Source: Leptidea sinapis (lineage: Eukaryota > Arthropoda > Insecta > Lepidoptera > Pieridae). From it: a stretch of DNA of 64,000 bases. Positions 1 through 12,519 of this stretch are shown here, in pieces. The DNA lies in assembly GCF_905404315.1 (NCBI RefSeq), contig NC_066278.1:6216001-6280000 (forward strand), read 5' to 3'. A model generated the notes under the pieces. The model ran no database searches. It had not been told where the DNA came from and was given only the letters and a program-made list of their open reading frames with translations. The position numbers and the translations under genes are program-made. How positions within the stretch are numbered: the stretch's first letter is position 1; every line of letters begins with the position of its first letter.

Positions 1-225
1 TGCAGTAGCAGTGGCATTACTCGACAGACATATGGCCGTTGGAGCAGTAAAGTCCTCGAATGGCGATCACTTACCGGAAGAAGTAGTGTTGGTAGGCTCC
101 TCTCAAGGTCGACTGACGATCTTTTTAAGATCGCCGGTATAGTTTGGATGACAGCAGCGCAGGATCGATAGTGATGGCGATGTTTGGGGGCCTTTGTCCA
201 GAAGTGAACGTCCTCCTGCTGAAAT
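1..225 (+). mobile_element. RTE-type LINE fragment, C-terminal end of ORF2 (decayed)
   Basis: Plus-strand translation, read across several stops and frame changes, resembles the extreme C-terminus of RTE-type endonuclease/reverse transcriptases: a GH-I-x-R-x-TD-x-RW block, then TDD-L-x-KIAG, then W-M-x-AAQDR and a final FVQ-x-TSS. The same block ends the intact element at 53675. The fragment is cut by the window edge and is non-functional. Related 3' remnants lie near 6.83, 23.69, 27.43 and 51.28 kb. Confidence 0.75.
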
Positions 226-1209
226 GATAATGGTGATAACCAGAGTAATTATCGACCATAAAAAGTGTCAAATATATGTACATATGCAATAAGGTAGGTA
301 GGTGCAAGCATTTATAATATGATGAATATTCCAACATATAGTTTCCGAGTCATGGATGTTTATATGTATTTATGTATGTTTAAGTAAGTATTGTATTATA
401 TATATCGTTGTCTTGCAAGCGATTGCTTGTGTGATTACACAGGCTTATATATGCCTAATTTGGGGTAAGATAATTTGAGTAAAAGGTATGTAAATATTAT
501 TATTATATGAATTTGATCACGAAAACACATTTGTACGAGGTGGGTAAAAATCATACTGCTAACACCGTGGCCAACGGATTTACCTATTGTGTCACTGATG
601 CTTCAAAATAACATATTTGTTAAATTGATAAATTTTTCATGTTTTTTGTGATGACCGTCAAATATTTTACGGTAACTGATAATAGAAAATCCTGTCCCGA
701 TGGATCGTTTTATTCAATACGGTCGTAAATCTTTGGTCGTGAAAAACCTGTAAAGGTATTTCAATGGTTCCACTGTGTAAACAGCCTGTACATAGAAACA
801 TATTTTCATAGATAAAATCCTCTTTACTACGGACGATACAAGAAAATCTTCGTCGTGTTTTCTAGAAAAATAAATTGATTTCAAAACGAACACGGTTCAT
901 TGAGTTACTCAATACCATTACAACTCCTCCGATATGAAATACAGCTAGAGTAAATATACCCAGAGCAAAAAGGCTAAAATTGCATTGAATCCTAACAGGA
1001 TATTATTGATTCCATTTGCGAAGACAGTGAAGTCTATTTCATTGTATAACACTTGTACTAATGTAATCAACAATTATGAATAACGTGCAAAATCAGAAAC
1101 AGTTGCGGTATACGCCAAATTTTTTCTGCCCTTTATAAGGAAAAAAAAATATTATGAATGTTTGTTTCCGAGTCGTGGATGTTTTTATGTATATTATTAT
1201 ATTTGATTG
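226..1209. other. AT-rich stretch, no gene seen
   Basis: AT-rich non-coding sequence. No open frame with family-like composition, no recognised repeat and no splice-bounded exon was found on either strand. Confidence 0.5.
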
Positions 1210-1462
1210 TACATGAACAGTAACGGATTAAGCTTGCGCGGGGCCTGGAAATAGTCAGTTACCGAGTGTCTAACCTGGTTCTCTCGGTAGGAAAAGTTGT
1301 AACGTTTCACGTTTTTGCCACATGAAGAAATTAAATATCTTAATAAGTTTCTCAAAAATTTATGCTCAGACAGAAATGAGTGGGACAGGCGGGGCCCTCT
1401 TTTGCGCGGGGCCCGTTGCAATAGCACACTTGCTATGTGGCTAATCCGGCACTGTACATGAA
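1210..1462. mobile_element. hAT-like MITE with 8-bp TSD
   Basis: A 237-bp element (1218-1454) begins CAGTAACGGATTAAGC and ends, read on the minus strand, CAGTGCCGGATTAGCC. These imperfect terminal inverted repeats start with CAG as in hAT elements. Both sides are bounded by the identical 8-bp duplication TACATGAA (1210-1217 and 1455-1462), the length hAT transposases produce. GC-rich GCGCGGGGCC blocks sit inside both ends. There is no coding capacity, so it would have been moved in trans by an autonomous hAT element that is not present here. Confidence 0.85.
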
Positions 1463-3595
1463 GATAATTACAAAATTACTTTGTGTAGCTAAATTGCACA
1501 GGAAAGAAAAATACTTCATCTTTTTTGGCTCTAAGGTACTCTAAGGTAGCATGTTGTGAAATTACTAGCCAACTGAGTTTTTAAAATGGCTAACTGCGGT
1601 TGATATCATGTTTTCAAAAATACTGAGTGTAACTGTACTGTGAAGGGCAGATTATGTCACATAGCATCGCGTAAACATCTTGAACGCCTCATCACTTTGT
1701 TTTTAATATATCATAGATTAATAATATGATGCAAACATTCCCGCCTGTCTCCCAGGGAACGTGTTTACGAACCTTATTTGCCTCGATCTTTCCTTACTTT
1801 CCTGGTTTATTCTAACTAAAACTAACTAACTAAACTAAGTATTAATGAAACAATTATTTATTTTAGTAGTAATTTACATTTTGTATAGTGCAATAATTAA
1901 AATTCACTCGAATATAATGTTCTTTTGCAGCGTTTAAAATGAATCGCTCATTTTTTGTAAGCAAAACAATAAAAATATCGAAGAAAAATGGCGGGGATTC
2001 GAATAACCTAGGTACTTTTTTTTTACGGCGCGCGACGTTCTGGTAGTGTGGAGCGCGCGTAAACGAAAATGTTCTTTTTTTGAAATTCATACAGATACCA
2101 CGCATCGAGCAATAAGAATGTGGCTGTACGTTGAAACTCTTTGCGCATGAAGGGATAAAAAAAACGTGTGTAAAAAAAGTGTTGTTATGAAATTCAGTAC
2201 AACATTGCAACACTCTTTTGGATGATGTAATGGTTATTAGAACATTGGGTGTTTTAATGTTGGCAATAATCTAACTGTTTCAGAATCTTTAATAGAGGAT
2301 TTAAAGCATTGGTGTAGATAAAAAATGTAACGATACGCCCAAGAGGTTGACCTGAAGGTGGCAGTGCCACACAGGAATTTGACATAACCTAACATTATGT
2401 GCGTGTCACTTTCAAATAAAAAATATTAAGTTTCATTAGCCCAGTAAGCGAGGTAATCAAAATATGTACCGCTATGCCAAACTTTCGCATCACTTTCATC
2501 CATTAAAACTTCTTTCCACAAGGTCAACTTCCTTCTATCATTCCGTGCTAGACAGTAATTTTTTATTAGAACCGTTGGCACTCTGTTAACATTTCAACTC
2601 ACTTTTAGCAACTTTTAAGTTGAATTTATTACGTCCGCTATAAGTCCACAACTTCAAAGTTTGTTAACACTTATCTATCGTTGGGAATCCCTGAGTAAGA
2701 AATATACAGAGTAACAGAGGACGGAAATACTTTTTATTTATTAGCAAAATATTTATGTACTGGAAGTCTTACTAATAGAGAAAAATAAATAAAAACACAT
2801 ATGTAGATAACTTGCTTTTTCTGTACTAAGACACTACAGTATGGTCATTGTGTGCGTATAAAGAATTTTGATGGACCCGCATTATATTAATCACATTTAT
2901 GAAAATTTTCTTTTCATTAAATAAATAGTGTACATAAAGAAACATATCAAAGCTAAGGAAAATTATAGAACCAACAGTTGGATAATTGCTTCGTCTCTTT
3001 AACACTTCATTTTCTGTATTTAAATATTTGAAAGGTATAAATATATTTATAACCCAAAAGAATATATTGCATTGTAAGTCCTTTTTGGAAGATACAATTC
3101 GGTTTTGGGTGAAAAATATATTATATTACGTTGATTTGCGTTTAAAATTTAGGTATTTCGTAAGAAATTCAATAATAAATAAGTATGCTTCTATTCAATG
3201 TTTAAAAAATCAGTAAATAAACTATTTGAGCTTTTAAGTATGAAATAATTTTTTAAAATAGTACAAATATGTTTTGTTGATGACGAAATGACTATCGTTC
3301 CAGCTTTTGTCATTGAGTCAACAGCTCCTAATGCCGCGTTTAAAAACGAAAATCCTACAGCATCGCCAGAAATGAAGATTAACTGAAGAAAACTTTTCAG
3401 ACAAATGAGAAAGAGTAAGCTCATAGAATATAAACATAGCTCGTTCCAAAGAAGTTTCACAAATGTTCGGAAAAGTGCTACGTGGTCACATTCCTGCGTC
3501 AATCATGGTTTGGTGTGTGGTTGTGTAAGTCACAAAGCTTAATTTTTGTGAAAAGGACTGAAGACTTCAGCTAAAGTATTTTTTTATCATAATAA
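1463..3595. other. AT-rich intergenic or intronic sequence
   Basis: Over 2 kb of AT-rich DNA without a supported gene. The longer open frames in it have low-complexity composition and no recognisable domains. Confidence 0.5.
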
Positions 3596-3727
3596 AGAAC
3601 GAGACATTCATTGAAACGCCCTGCCCCTGGGTTTTTCAAGAACCATGAGCGGCACAGCATTCTAATGCGTATCAATTACCATCAGCTGAACGTCCTGCTC
3701 GTTTCGTCCCTTATTTTCATGAAAAAA
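3596..3727 (+). mobile_element. SINE-like family C, 3' half only
   Basis: Matches the 3' half of the ~300-bp poly(A)-ended repeat seen complete at 22961: the GAGCGGCAC hairpin arm, CGTATCAATTACCATCAGC, GAACGTCCTGCTCGT, and a TTTTCATGAAAAAA end. The 5' half is missing. Confidence 0.8.
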
Positions 3728-4507
3728 TATGTGTAATGGAAAAATTATGTTTTTACTATTTTTCTTCATCTGTTTAAATAAATGCGAAAAAATGAGGCCA
3801 TGAAAGAAAAGAAACCAAGAATTAATTCTTCGGATGAGCTAAATCAAACTTTCCTAGAAAAGATAATAGAACTAATATTAATTGAAATGGTTCAATCAAT
3901 TCAGTAACATTCCGTCGAGCTTTCCAATGAAGACGTAATTTAAATTTTGTGGAAAAATTTCGCCGTTTTCAATGGAGGTATTATTTTAGCAAAAAATAGC
4001 TATTCATTTAAAAGGAAGATTGAAAATAAAATGGAAATTCTGAATGTTTGAAGTTTGTTTAAGCTGTCCAATAAAGCCGAAAAGGTTTTCGTGTTATAAT
4101 TGTATTTAAAATGGGTAATGCTTACATTTAGATATGTATTTATAAAATCACTAAGTAAACATTCAAATTTAAAAATATTTTCGTATAAAATTAAAGTGCG
4201 TTTTATTTTATGTAATACTAGCCGTTCCCGCCCGCTTCGCTGGACAAATTTTAAAAGGAAGGAACGTTCGAATCCGATAAATAAGTAGCCATAAACCATC
4301 TAGGATAAATAATAATAAATAAGTAGTTTCATGTAGATACGATCAGTGGTTTAGCCGTGATTGAGCCTCAAACAAAGACCATTTTCATTATAAATATATT
4401 TGTACTTGTCCTTAAAAATTGATGAATACCTCCGTTATTTCGGATAAATAATTATTTTATAACGAACTTTTATAACGACCTAATATTTTATAATAGTTAT
4501 AAGATGT
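3728..4507. other. AT-rich stretch with a degenerate repeat end
   Basis: No gene seen. At about 4218-4247 the phrase CTAGCCGTTCCCGCCCGCTTCGCTGG resembles the CTAGC...CGCGACTTCGC end of a dispersed lepidopteran repeat, which is also echoed near 52.79 kb. Confidence 0.4.
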
Positions 4508-5370
4508 CTTGTGTCTTCTATCGAGTCCTCTCTTGAGAAGGTCGCGAAATGGGGAAAATTTAACCTTGTCCAATTTAACCCTCAGAAGACTCAAGTTTGC
4601 GCGTTTACCACTAAAATAACCCTATTTGTCGTATCACCGCTCTTAGACAACACTTCCCTTAAAGCCTCGCCTAGTATCGGAATACTGGGTCTCAAAATCT
4701 CGAGCGATTGCCAATTTCGTGGTCATCTGGAGGGCAAAGCCTAATTGGCTTCAAAGAAACTGGGCGTCATTAATAGAGCACGGCAATACGTCAAGCCGGC
4801 CCACATACTAGCGCTCTACACAGCGCAGGTCCGGCCACACATGGAGTATTGCTGTCATCTCTGGTCTGACACACCCCAGTATCAGCTCGATCCATTTGAC
4901 CGAGTGCAACGCATAGCAGCTCGAATTGTCGGGGACCCAGTGCTGTTAACGGCTGGATCACTTGGCGTTGCGTAGAGACGTCGCTTCATTGTGTGTCTTC
5001 TACCGCATTTATCACGGGGAGTGTTCCAAAGAGTTGTTTTTCCTGTTTAACCTGATTCCTGCCGCCGAATTCCACCTTCGCACGATACGCAACAAGTTAG
5101 GTTACCATCCTCACCATCTGGATGTGTGGCGGTCCTCCACAGTGCGGTATTCAAGGAGCTTTCTTCCACGTACTACAAAGCTGTGGAATGAGCTTCCTTG
5201 TGCGGTGTTTCCGGGACGATACGACATGGGTACCTTCAAGAAAAGCGCGTACACCTTCCTTAAAGGCCGGCAACGCTCCTGTGATTCCTCTGGTGTTGCA
5301 AGAGATTGTGGGCGGCGGAGATCACTTTAGAACAGGTGACCCGTACGCTCGTTATATTCCATAAAAAAAA
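4508..5370 (+). pseudogene. 5'-truncated Jockey-like LINE copy (RT C-terminus and 3' end)
   Basis: Closely matches 49880-50737 of the nearly full-length copy and begins in the RT thumb region (SSIESSLEKVA). It encodes the conserved C-terminal part: IGILGL, KLGVINRARQY, YTAQVRPHMEYCCHLW, RTTKLWNELP. Lesions are visible: an AAA-to-TAA stop at 4742-4744, a frameshift near 4945 (GTTAACGGC against GTGAACGGC), and a short insertion around 5037 that duplicates part of a CTGTTT motif. It ends with the family 3' tail (GGCCGGCAACGCTCCTGTG) and an A-run. Such 5' truncation is typical of target-primed reverse transcription. No TSD could be fixed. Confidence 0.9.
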
Positions 5371-5528
5371 ATAAAGAAAGTCTTTAGGTAATGCTTACTT
5401 ACCTTTTTTAATGTGATGTATATGTGTAATAAGATAGCAACTTGCAAAGTGAGTTTTTTTTTAATTAATCCGAAATCATGGTCAGTGCGTACGGCGTCAG
5501 CATTAGTAGGCAACCGCAACAACGCTAG

Positions 5529-5584
5529 ATGTCAGCGGGTTGAGGGTAGCGTGAAACTACCGTGACCCGCTACCCTCTGACATC
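5529..5584. other. GC-rich hairpin
   Basis: GATGTCAG pairs with CTGACATC, and internally GAGGGTAGCG pairs with CGCTACCCTC, giving an 18-bp interrupted stem in an AT-rich background. A TATAAATA motif follows at about 5650. No flanking gene explains it. It may be the inner part of an unclassified repeat. Confidence 0.5.
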
Positions 5585-6829
5585 TTTAGTACCCCGTCCC
5601 CGTTACTTCTGTCATCCCGTGGGACGGTCGCGCAAGAAGTTGACGGACTATAAATACAGCAATGATATGTAAAATGACGGCAATTCGAATAAATTAAAAA
5701 TTTCATAGGTAATAATTATTAACATAATATACTTTATTTGTATAGGCAGTTTAGTTACAAAAAAGACTTACTAATGAAATATAATATTTTGATTGGTGTA
5801 GTTTTAGGTTGTGGAAGATTTTCCGTAGTATACTTAAATAAGCCACATTTATGCGTCATTTCACGACCTCCAGTTCCTTATGGGACGACGTGAAGGGGCA
5901 CCCTAACTGGGAAAAAACAGAACTCTCTTCATGTACGTCGAAGCGTTACTACACGACAATACCTTGCTGATAAATATATAAATAATTGACAAGTAACAAT
6001 TATTGATATTTGACACATTTCTGACAAAATTACATTGATTGTTTATTTTATTTATTTAGGGCATTGGTAACAAGGCCAAATCAAACAAAATACAATAAAA
6101 TAATATTAAAATCATATTTAAATAGGTTTACAACTTCAAAATTACATCGACATAAAAGCAATACATAATGACGTTTAGAGTACCTCTTTGATGTTATTGA
6201 AGATAAACTTCTTTGACTATCTAAGAAGAAAAGTTTCTGACGTTTGCGACATTAATTTTTTTTTGTTTCTTTGTTCATTATTAGGGTTACAAAGGGTTCA
6301 AGCCAATACATTCGTATTCGTTAACATTAAATAATTTATTTCACGATTTTTACAATTATAGTTCTTTCTACAAACGTAGAATAGCACGACGAATAAATAA
6401 TTTTAAGGATTTGTTTTGTTACGCCAAACAAATATAACTTCTTGCGTGCATACATAAGTATACACACACTTTTTTTAATTTTATACAGTGAAATTCAGTG
6501 GAAACTGCCCATTTTTTTAATAATAAAGATAAATTAATATTTTTATAATAAGAAACTTCGTTCCTATCCGGTGTCCAACAGCACCACACGCTTTTATCAC
6601 CTGTGAGATAACATACTTAACGCTGTTATGTCATTTTAAAGGACTTTACTATTGCGATTTATATGCCGTGAGAAAATAAAGTTCTATATATAGACAAATC
6701 ACGTCGTATAAAAACAAATCTGTAATATGGAATATGCCACAAATTACACCATAATAAACTTCGACTGCTACATCTATACATTACTGCATTTACTCCAGTT
6801 GTTTAAAATATTTTTGGTGAATAAGTAGC
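5585..6829. other. AT-rich stretch, possible LINE tail
   Basis: No gene recognised. At about 6041-6240 an inverted LINE-like 3' end may be present (TTTATTTATTTAGGGCATTGG reads as an A-rich tail on the minus strand), but it cannot be assigned to a family. Confidence 0.35.
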
Positions 6830-6962
6830 CCCCCACAAGATCGTTCTACGATCTGGTCAAGATCGCCGGAGTAGGTTGAATGAGGGCAGCGCAAGACCGA
6901 TCGTCATGGCAATCTTTGGTGGAGGCCTTTGTCTTGCAGTGGATGTCTTCCGGCTGAAATGA
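6830..6962 (+). mobile_element. RTE-type LINE fragment, ORF2 C-terminal end
   Basis: Plus-strand reading gives the RTE terminal block: DL-x-KIAG, then R-x-AAQDR and S-x-x-EAFVLQW. The sequence runs from the ACCAGATC/GATCTGGTCAAGATCGCC segment to the GTGGATGTCTTCCGGCTGA end. It carries substitutions and a stop, so it is a fossil. Confidence 0.75.
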
Positions 6963-7479
6963 AACAAACTTAAATGTAAAACTTTTATTCAGTTCAGGTT
7001 TGATTCGAACAGTGACAGTTGACACACGACTCAAGAGTCTACGAATGATAATATGTCCCTCTATATGCACAGTCTAAATGTGTACAGCGGCATTGCTATA
7101 AACAGATGTTTTCAATAAAGTTTAAACAATATATTTTTACTATGAAGCAAAATTACACCAGATGATCCAATTCGGTATTAAAAAGAATGGAGCCGCAGCC
7201 ATCCATGAAACATTTAACTATTAAACGATTAATTTACGACACTATTATTCTGCTTGTGAACACTCATATATTAATTAAAATAAGCTGACAACATATAAAA
7301 GTAATTGCACTCTCAACTACGATTAACTGGAATATTTTCGCAATGAAATCGTAAAATCATTACCGTCGATGCAGTTATCACTTCACTTGAAGCGTGCTCT
7401 ATGTCAATTATACGCGTATTTCGTTTGAATTGATCTTATATACTAGCGGACTCTTCTGACATTTATTTATTTATTAATT

Positions 7480-8690
7480 ATTTATAAAGGCCAATTACAA
7501 TACTATAACTTATAAATTTACAATATTTTATATATCATCCCACTGCTGGGCCAAGGCCTCCTTCTTCCATTCGTCCGTACCGCTTGCTGTGCGGGACCAT
7601 AGCACTCCTTCTTAATTTGCCTCTTCTTCTTTTGACATCTAATGGGTACCAGTTTGTTGCTATACTGCTCCATCTTTCATTACTAGCCCTTAAAATGTGG
7701 CCTGCCCAATTCCATTTTGTAGTTTTTGCGATTCATATGTCTTTTACTTTACCTTTTTTCCTGTATTTCATTTTTCGTTATTTTTATCTTTTAGCCTAAT
7801 ACTTAATAAGTTTCTTTCCATATTTCTTTACATTAGCGAGGGAGTGGTACAGCTGTTAAATGTTTTTGATTTCAAGCGTCTTTGTTTTTGAGTATATGTT
7901 TCATTGCCCAAATTTTAATGTATCCTAGTCGTATCCTCTTTTCTATCTCTATGTCTTGCCAACCCTGAAATACTACTATTTGACCGAGGTATGCGTACTT
8001 ATTTAATTCTTCTAGTTTGTAATCATCTATCTTTAAATACATGTGTTCTTCCACGTCTTTCATTACTTTGGTTTTTTCCATGCTCATTATAATATTGTGT
8101 CCTACATTCTTGCTTTCTTCTTTTGGATCTTCTAACATTGTCTGTAAGTCTTCAAGTGTTTTTGAGAAAATAACTATGTCATTAGCCAATCTTAGATTGG
8201 TAAGGTTTTGTCCGCTTATATTGATTCCTAAGTTTTTGACACCTCTTTGAAATCCTTTAGTTTCCAGCTTAATTAGTATATGTATTTACTTGACACTCCA
8301 TCCGTCTTCAACGCATGCCATACTGAATTGTGCTCTACAGAGTCAAAGGCCTTATCAAAGACTATGAATGCTATGAAGATAGTTTGTTGGTACTCCTTAG
8401 CTTTTTCTATTATTTGTTGGATACATTACAGGTAAACACTTGTCGAGTGTGAGCTTCGGAATCCAGCTTGTTTTGGTGGCTGTTTTATGTCTAGAAAGTT
8501 GTTTATTCGTTTTGTTAAAATCTTTGAGACGGTTTTGTATAAGTGGATAATCATACTAATGGGCCTGTAGTTATTGATGTTATTGAAACTACCCTTCTTA
8601 TGTATAAGTGAGATTCCTGTTGTTTTCGACTGGGTTGGTATCTTCTCTTCTTTTAGAATTTTAATGAAGAGTTCCGTTATGATCTTTGCT
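7480..8690 (-). pseudogene. RTE-type LINE copy with RT core deletion
   Basis: Minus-strand translation recovers RT segments in order: LIHKKG and NYRPISM, KQAGFR, AFDSVEH, then KYIHI, KLET-x-GFQRGV, LGINISG, and RLANDIVIF at the position of the FADD box. It ends with C-terminal endonuclease/RT-like text and an A/T-rich tail. Compared with the intact copy at 53675 the stretch holding RQGDPISPKLF is missing between RGV and LGINISG, and the catalytic ADD is AND. Frame breaks are frequent. Only 872 bp upstream of the tail remain, so this is a dead 5'-truncated copy from a lineage diverged from the 53.7-kb element. Confidence 0.85.
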
Positions 8691-9633
8691 CACATTACTC
8701 TAATTATCTTTAAAAAAATACCTTAACATAAAAATGATTATCCTTTGCTAACACTATTTATTGATTAAAATATTATAGAACTTATTTTTATCTATATTTA
8801 TTTATTAAGGCTTACGAATTAGATCCACAATTATAATTTCTACTATTTATATAATTAACTTATGCTTGTGTACAATATAACTAAACAATTAAACAACTCA
8901 CACACGATTGCAAATAACAATTTAGAAAAATACAAATTAATAACTACTATTTAAATTTTATTGACTATTTAATTTCTAATCTTTTTATTAATATGTACCT
9001 ACAGCTGATTTTTATTAAAACACAAAGTTTGAAAAGACTATGTAATTTTGACCTTATTTGAAAATTTTATTCAAGATTATGCACATGAATGGTATCAATA
9101 CTCGTATAATACAATGCAATGCTAATGTTAAACATCGTTTCAAGCAGCAATTAACTTCAAAACGTAGAGAAATTTAATGTTTAACCTTTCAGTTGCTGTT
9201 GTATTAAATAAACATATACGCATGTATTTAACCGGTATTTTTTGTAAATATAAAAAAATTACTCTTTTTGTTATTGTTGTTGTTGTCTGTTACATTATAT
9301 GGCAATTTATTAAGTCCCTTATTTCATCGAAAATCTGTCACTAAATGAAGTAATATAGCTAAAACATTTGATATCACCTGCAATTTACATTTTGCTTGAA
9401 AGATACAAACTGAAATTCGTTCTAAAACAAACCCGGAAATTCGGATACTGCTTACTTGCTTTGAGATAAGATATTTGTGTAGTCACGTTCGGAGCAAACG
9501 AAGAGTACAGCTATCCATGCCGATATTAAAACCCATCGGAACGAAAGAAATGAAAACAAGATACAAAGGTTGCTATCGCTCTTATCATTCCTCAAAGAGT
9601 CACATAACAAAACAAATAATACAGGCGAACAAA
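8691..9633. other. AT-rich stretch, no gene seen
   Basis: Non-coding. About 8790-8900 (ATTTATTTATTAAGGCTTACG) looks like an inverted LINE 3' tail. A short (TTG)n run occurs near 9270. Confidence 0.4.
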
Positions 9634-9757
9634 ACGTACACCTTCCTTAAAGGCCGGCAAACGCTCCTGTGATTCCTCTGGTGTTGCAAGAAATTGTGTG
9701 CGGTAGTGATCACTTAACAACAGGTACTGTTACGATCGTTTGTCCTCCTATTCCATA
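9634..9757 (+). mobile_element. Jockey-like family, 3' end only
   Basis: Contains only the last ~125 bp of the family seen at 47412-50737: TACACCTTCCTTAAAGGCC, GCTCCTGTGATTCCTCTGG, GATCACTTAACAACAGG, and a TCCTATTCCATAAAAAA end. It is severely 5'-truncated. Confidence 0.85.
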
Positions 9758-10867
9758 AAAAAAGGCTTAAGTAGGAATATAATAAATATTTGCAGTTATA
9801 ATTATAGTGTACAATGGCAGTGTTTTAGACACCTGAGTGACCATTACATAGCATAACATATTGCAACAGCACTTACAAAATGTCATGAAGCTACATCAGT
9901 TACTATAGGAGCTTTGATATGAGGAGAAGACCTGATAAAAATCACCCAGCCTATCTTTGAGATCATATAACAATTAAACCTACTTAATAATATAATAGAG
10001 ATGATAGTAGATTGAATGAACAAATGAATAAAGCGTAAGAAACAGTATAAATATGTTTAAAATATCATGACGATTATAATTTTTATGATCAAAGTTCACT
10101 ATTATGTGTTTGAGCAGATTAGTAACTTTGTCGTTTAAAAGCTTTCTCCCATTCTGTTTGTGAAATATGGCAAAATAAAGCATAATTCACAAATGAAAAG
10201 AAAACAAGAAACTGAATTATATAAATTAAGGCGTCTCGCGGTCGAATCGTAAATTTTATAACTTCCATTCGTTTTAGCAAGAAATAAAATTTTCAACTTT
10301 ACAACATTCATCAAGCCGTCACGGGCAAAGCTTTTGAATAATAAAAATCTTCGCTCTCCGCTAAGAAACTCATGGAGTATGGACCACTTTTATGATTTTT
10401 CTTTTCGCTCATAATTTTTTGATATGATATTCATGCGGGTACTTTGAAATTGCGCTTGATGTTTTATTTGCTGTTTTGTGTTCAGTAAATGGAAATACAC
10501 ATTTGAAAAAATTAAAAATTTCTATGCAATGATTGTTTTTTATTATGAGAAGTCCGTCTCTTTCGCACATTTCCAGCAGTGAGCTTCTTATGAGCCTATA
10601 CTCGTAGCGACTTTGAACATTACTGCCATGAATTAATGTGGTAATTTCAAGTAATGTTTTAATGTTATATTCAGTTCATTTTAAAAGTTAATACGTATAT
10701 AAAACGCACCTCGGACATTTTTGACGACCTTTTAACAGGCGATTGTGAGTCTTGAGTTGTATATATTAATAGTAATAATAATCTTTTTTCGATAAGAATT
10801 TCGATAACAGCCATTATACAGCTTCTTAATCTATACAATTACCTAAACACAATTTAAATAATTATTA
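9758..10867. other. AT-rich stretch, no gene seen
   Basis: No supported gene, RNA or classified repeat on either strand. Confidence 0.45.
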
Positions 10868-11338
10868 ACATCTTGACTGTTGCTTCTCAATAATATATAA
10901 TGTAATGTATATTCATAGGCACGTAAATAAATGTGATAGAAACTGTCATAACCATACTGTTAACACCAGAAACAGACATAAACTTATAATGCCTACTACT
11001 CGGCTAAGTCGAGTTAGTAAGTCTTTTGTGGGGCGATGTATATGCTTTTACAACAAGATCCCAGAAAATGTTCAAAGCAAAAGTATTACGTTAATCAAAA
11101 GATTTGTTTAAAAACGTTTGTGTGGTAAAGGTTGCTATAACATAAATGACTTTCTAATGATACCACAGATTGGGACTGGAGCGACCGCCCTCAGGTTATT
11201 AAATAATAAGTTTAGTTGTACAATATTATTTTGTAAACATATTCTTTGATGAAAAAAAAAAACCCGCCGAGTGTTTTGCGCCCATTCTTCTCAGGTCTGG
11301 CATTCGTTTTCGAATGGGTGGTTTTTGACTTTCAATTT
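10868..11338 (+). pseudogene. CR1/Daphne-like LINE 3' fragment (family B)
   Basis: Plus-strand translation resembles the C-terminus of the ORF2 read on the minus strand at 19769-20212: HNHTVNTRNRHKL, MPTTRLSRVSKSFVGR, FYNKIPENVQSK, then a K-rich end and a stop. It is followed by a 3' UTR with CGCCCTCAGG and GCGCCCATTCTTCTCAGG. The ending TTTTTGACTTTCAAT is shared with other copies. A stop interrupts the C-terminal KR-x-C-x-K segment. Confidence 0.8.
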
Positions 11339-11689
11339 GAAAAAAATTATTTGAATTTTTCAAAATTAATTTACACTATTATAGGTAGCTATATGGTAGT
11401 CATTAAACCGATTTCCCTATCGTTTCGTATTAGTAAATACTGCATCACGAAAAGATAGTATTCCTCGTCCTCAGATCAGCGATACTTTAGGTGTCTGTAC
11501 TTAAATTAACAAACTAATATAAATTAAGTACTAGATTGTGTTCAAATTCGATCAAGTGTGCTATATAATATACATACATAGTACATCAATGATGCAAATA
11601 TTATTTTTTATGCGACAGTACGAGCAGCAAATCAGCTGTCATGATGTTGTCAGTCCTCTCCTTCTCCCAAATATGTGCGTAGGGAACGA

Positions 11690-12044
11690 TGGCAGGTCCA
11701 TTGGGACTAGTGGGAGGCTCCTTTGCACGCCAGTGGGAGGCTCCTTTGCACCGGATGCCGGCTAAATTATGGGTTACCACAACGGCGGCTATTTCTGCCG
11801 TGAAGCAGTAATGTGTAAGCGTTACTGTGTTTCGGTCTGAACAGTGCCGTAGCTAATGAAATTACTGGTCAAATGAGACTTAACATCTTATGTCTCAAGG
11901 TGACTAGCGCAGTTGTAGTGCTGCTCTAAGTCTTTGGGTTTTTCAATAATCCTGAGCGGCACTGCATTGTAATAGGCAGGGCGTATCAATTACCATTTTG
12001 TGATCGTCATGATCATATCATCCCTCATTGTCATAAAAAAAAAA
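11690..12044 (+). mobile_element. SINE-like family C, nearly complete
   Basis: Runs from GTGGGAGGCTCCTTTGCAC through TATTTCTGCCGTGAAGCAG, GTTTCGGTCTGAA and the GAGCGGCAC hairpin arm to TCATAAAAAAAAAA. The first ~22 bases are duplicated in tandem (11708-11726 and 11732-11750). Its left hairpin arm is degraded. It shows no pol III boxes, so it is a short retroposon-like repeat of uncertain class. Confidence 0.8.
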
Positions 12045-12519
12045 CAATATATCTTAAGACAATTAGTGGCTGAGGCTTCCCAATAATTTGTTATATGACC
12101 CTTGTATTGGGAATGTCTCGCAACTTCCCTAACGGAAACTTACTTTAAAAATAAACAAATGAATTACACTATGATGGTATATTAAATGTTTTTAATTTTG
12201 AGTGCTATTTATTGTTCTTATTATATTATCTATTATTGTGAGAATAGAAGCCATAAAAATAACATAAAATGACTTGCGTGTTACTCCAGTATTTCCTCAA
12301 TATATAATATGATGCTAGGGGGACGCCATTGAAAACTTAGGTGATTAACTATTGTTAGATTTGAGGGAGACAGCCTCATAATGTGGAAACTTCTATGGAC
12401 GGTATTGTGGTTGGTAATATTTCGCGTGTAAGGTTTTTAAAGGAAGTTTCCCTTAAGTTTTATGGAAGAGAATGACAAACGAGCATTCGGGTCATATGAT
12501 GGTATGTAAATAATTTGTT
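12045..12519. other. Non-coding stretch
   Basis: AT-rich sequence with no recognisable gene or classified repeat. Confidence 0.45.

Noticed and set aside
7584..7891. Hydrophobic frames resembling a signal peptide or membrane protein, considered as the missing Beat first exon
   Set aside because: Antisense to an RTE-type LINE fragment, without splice donor in the needed phase.
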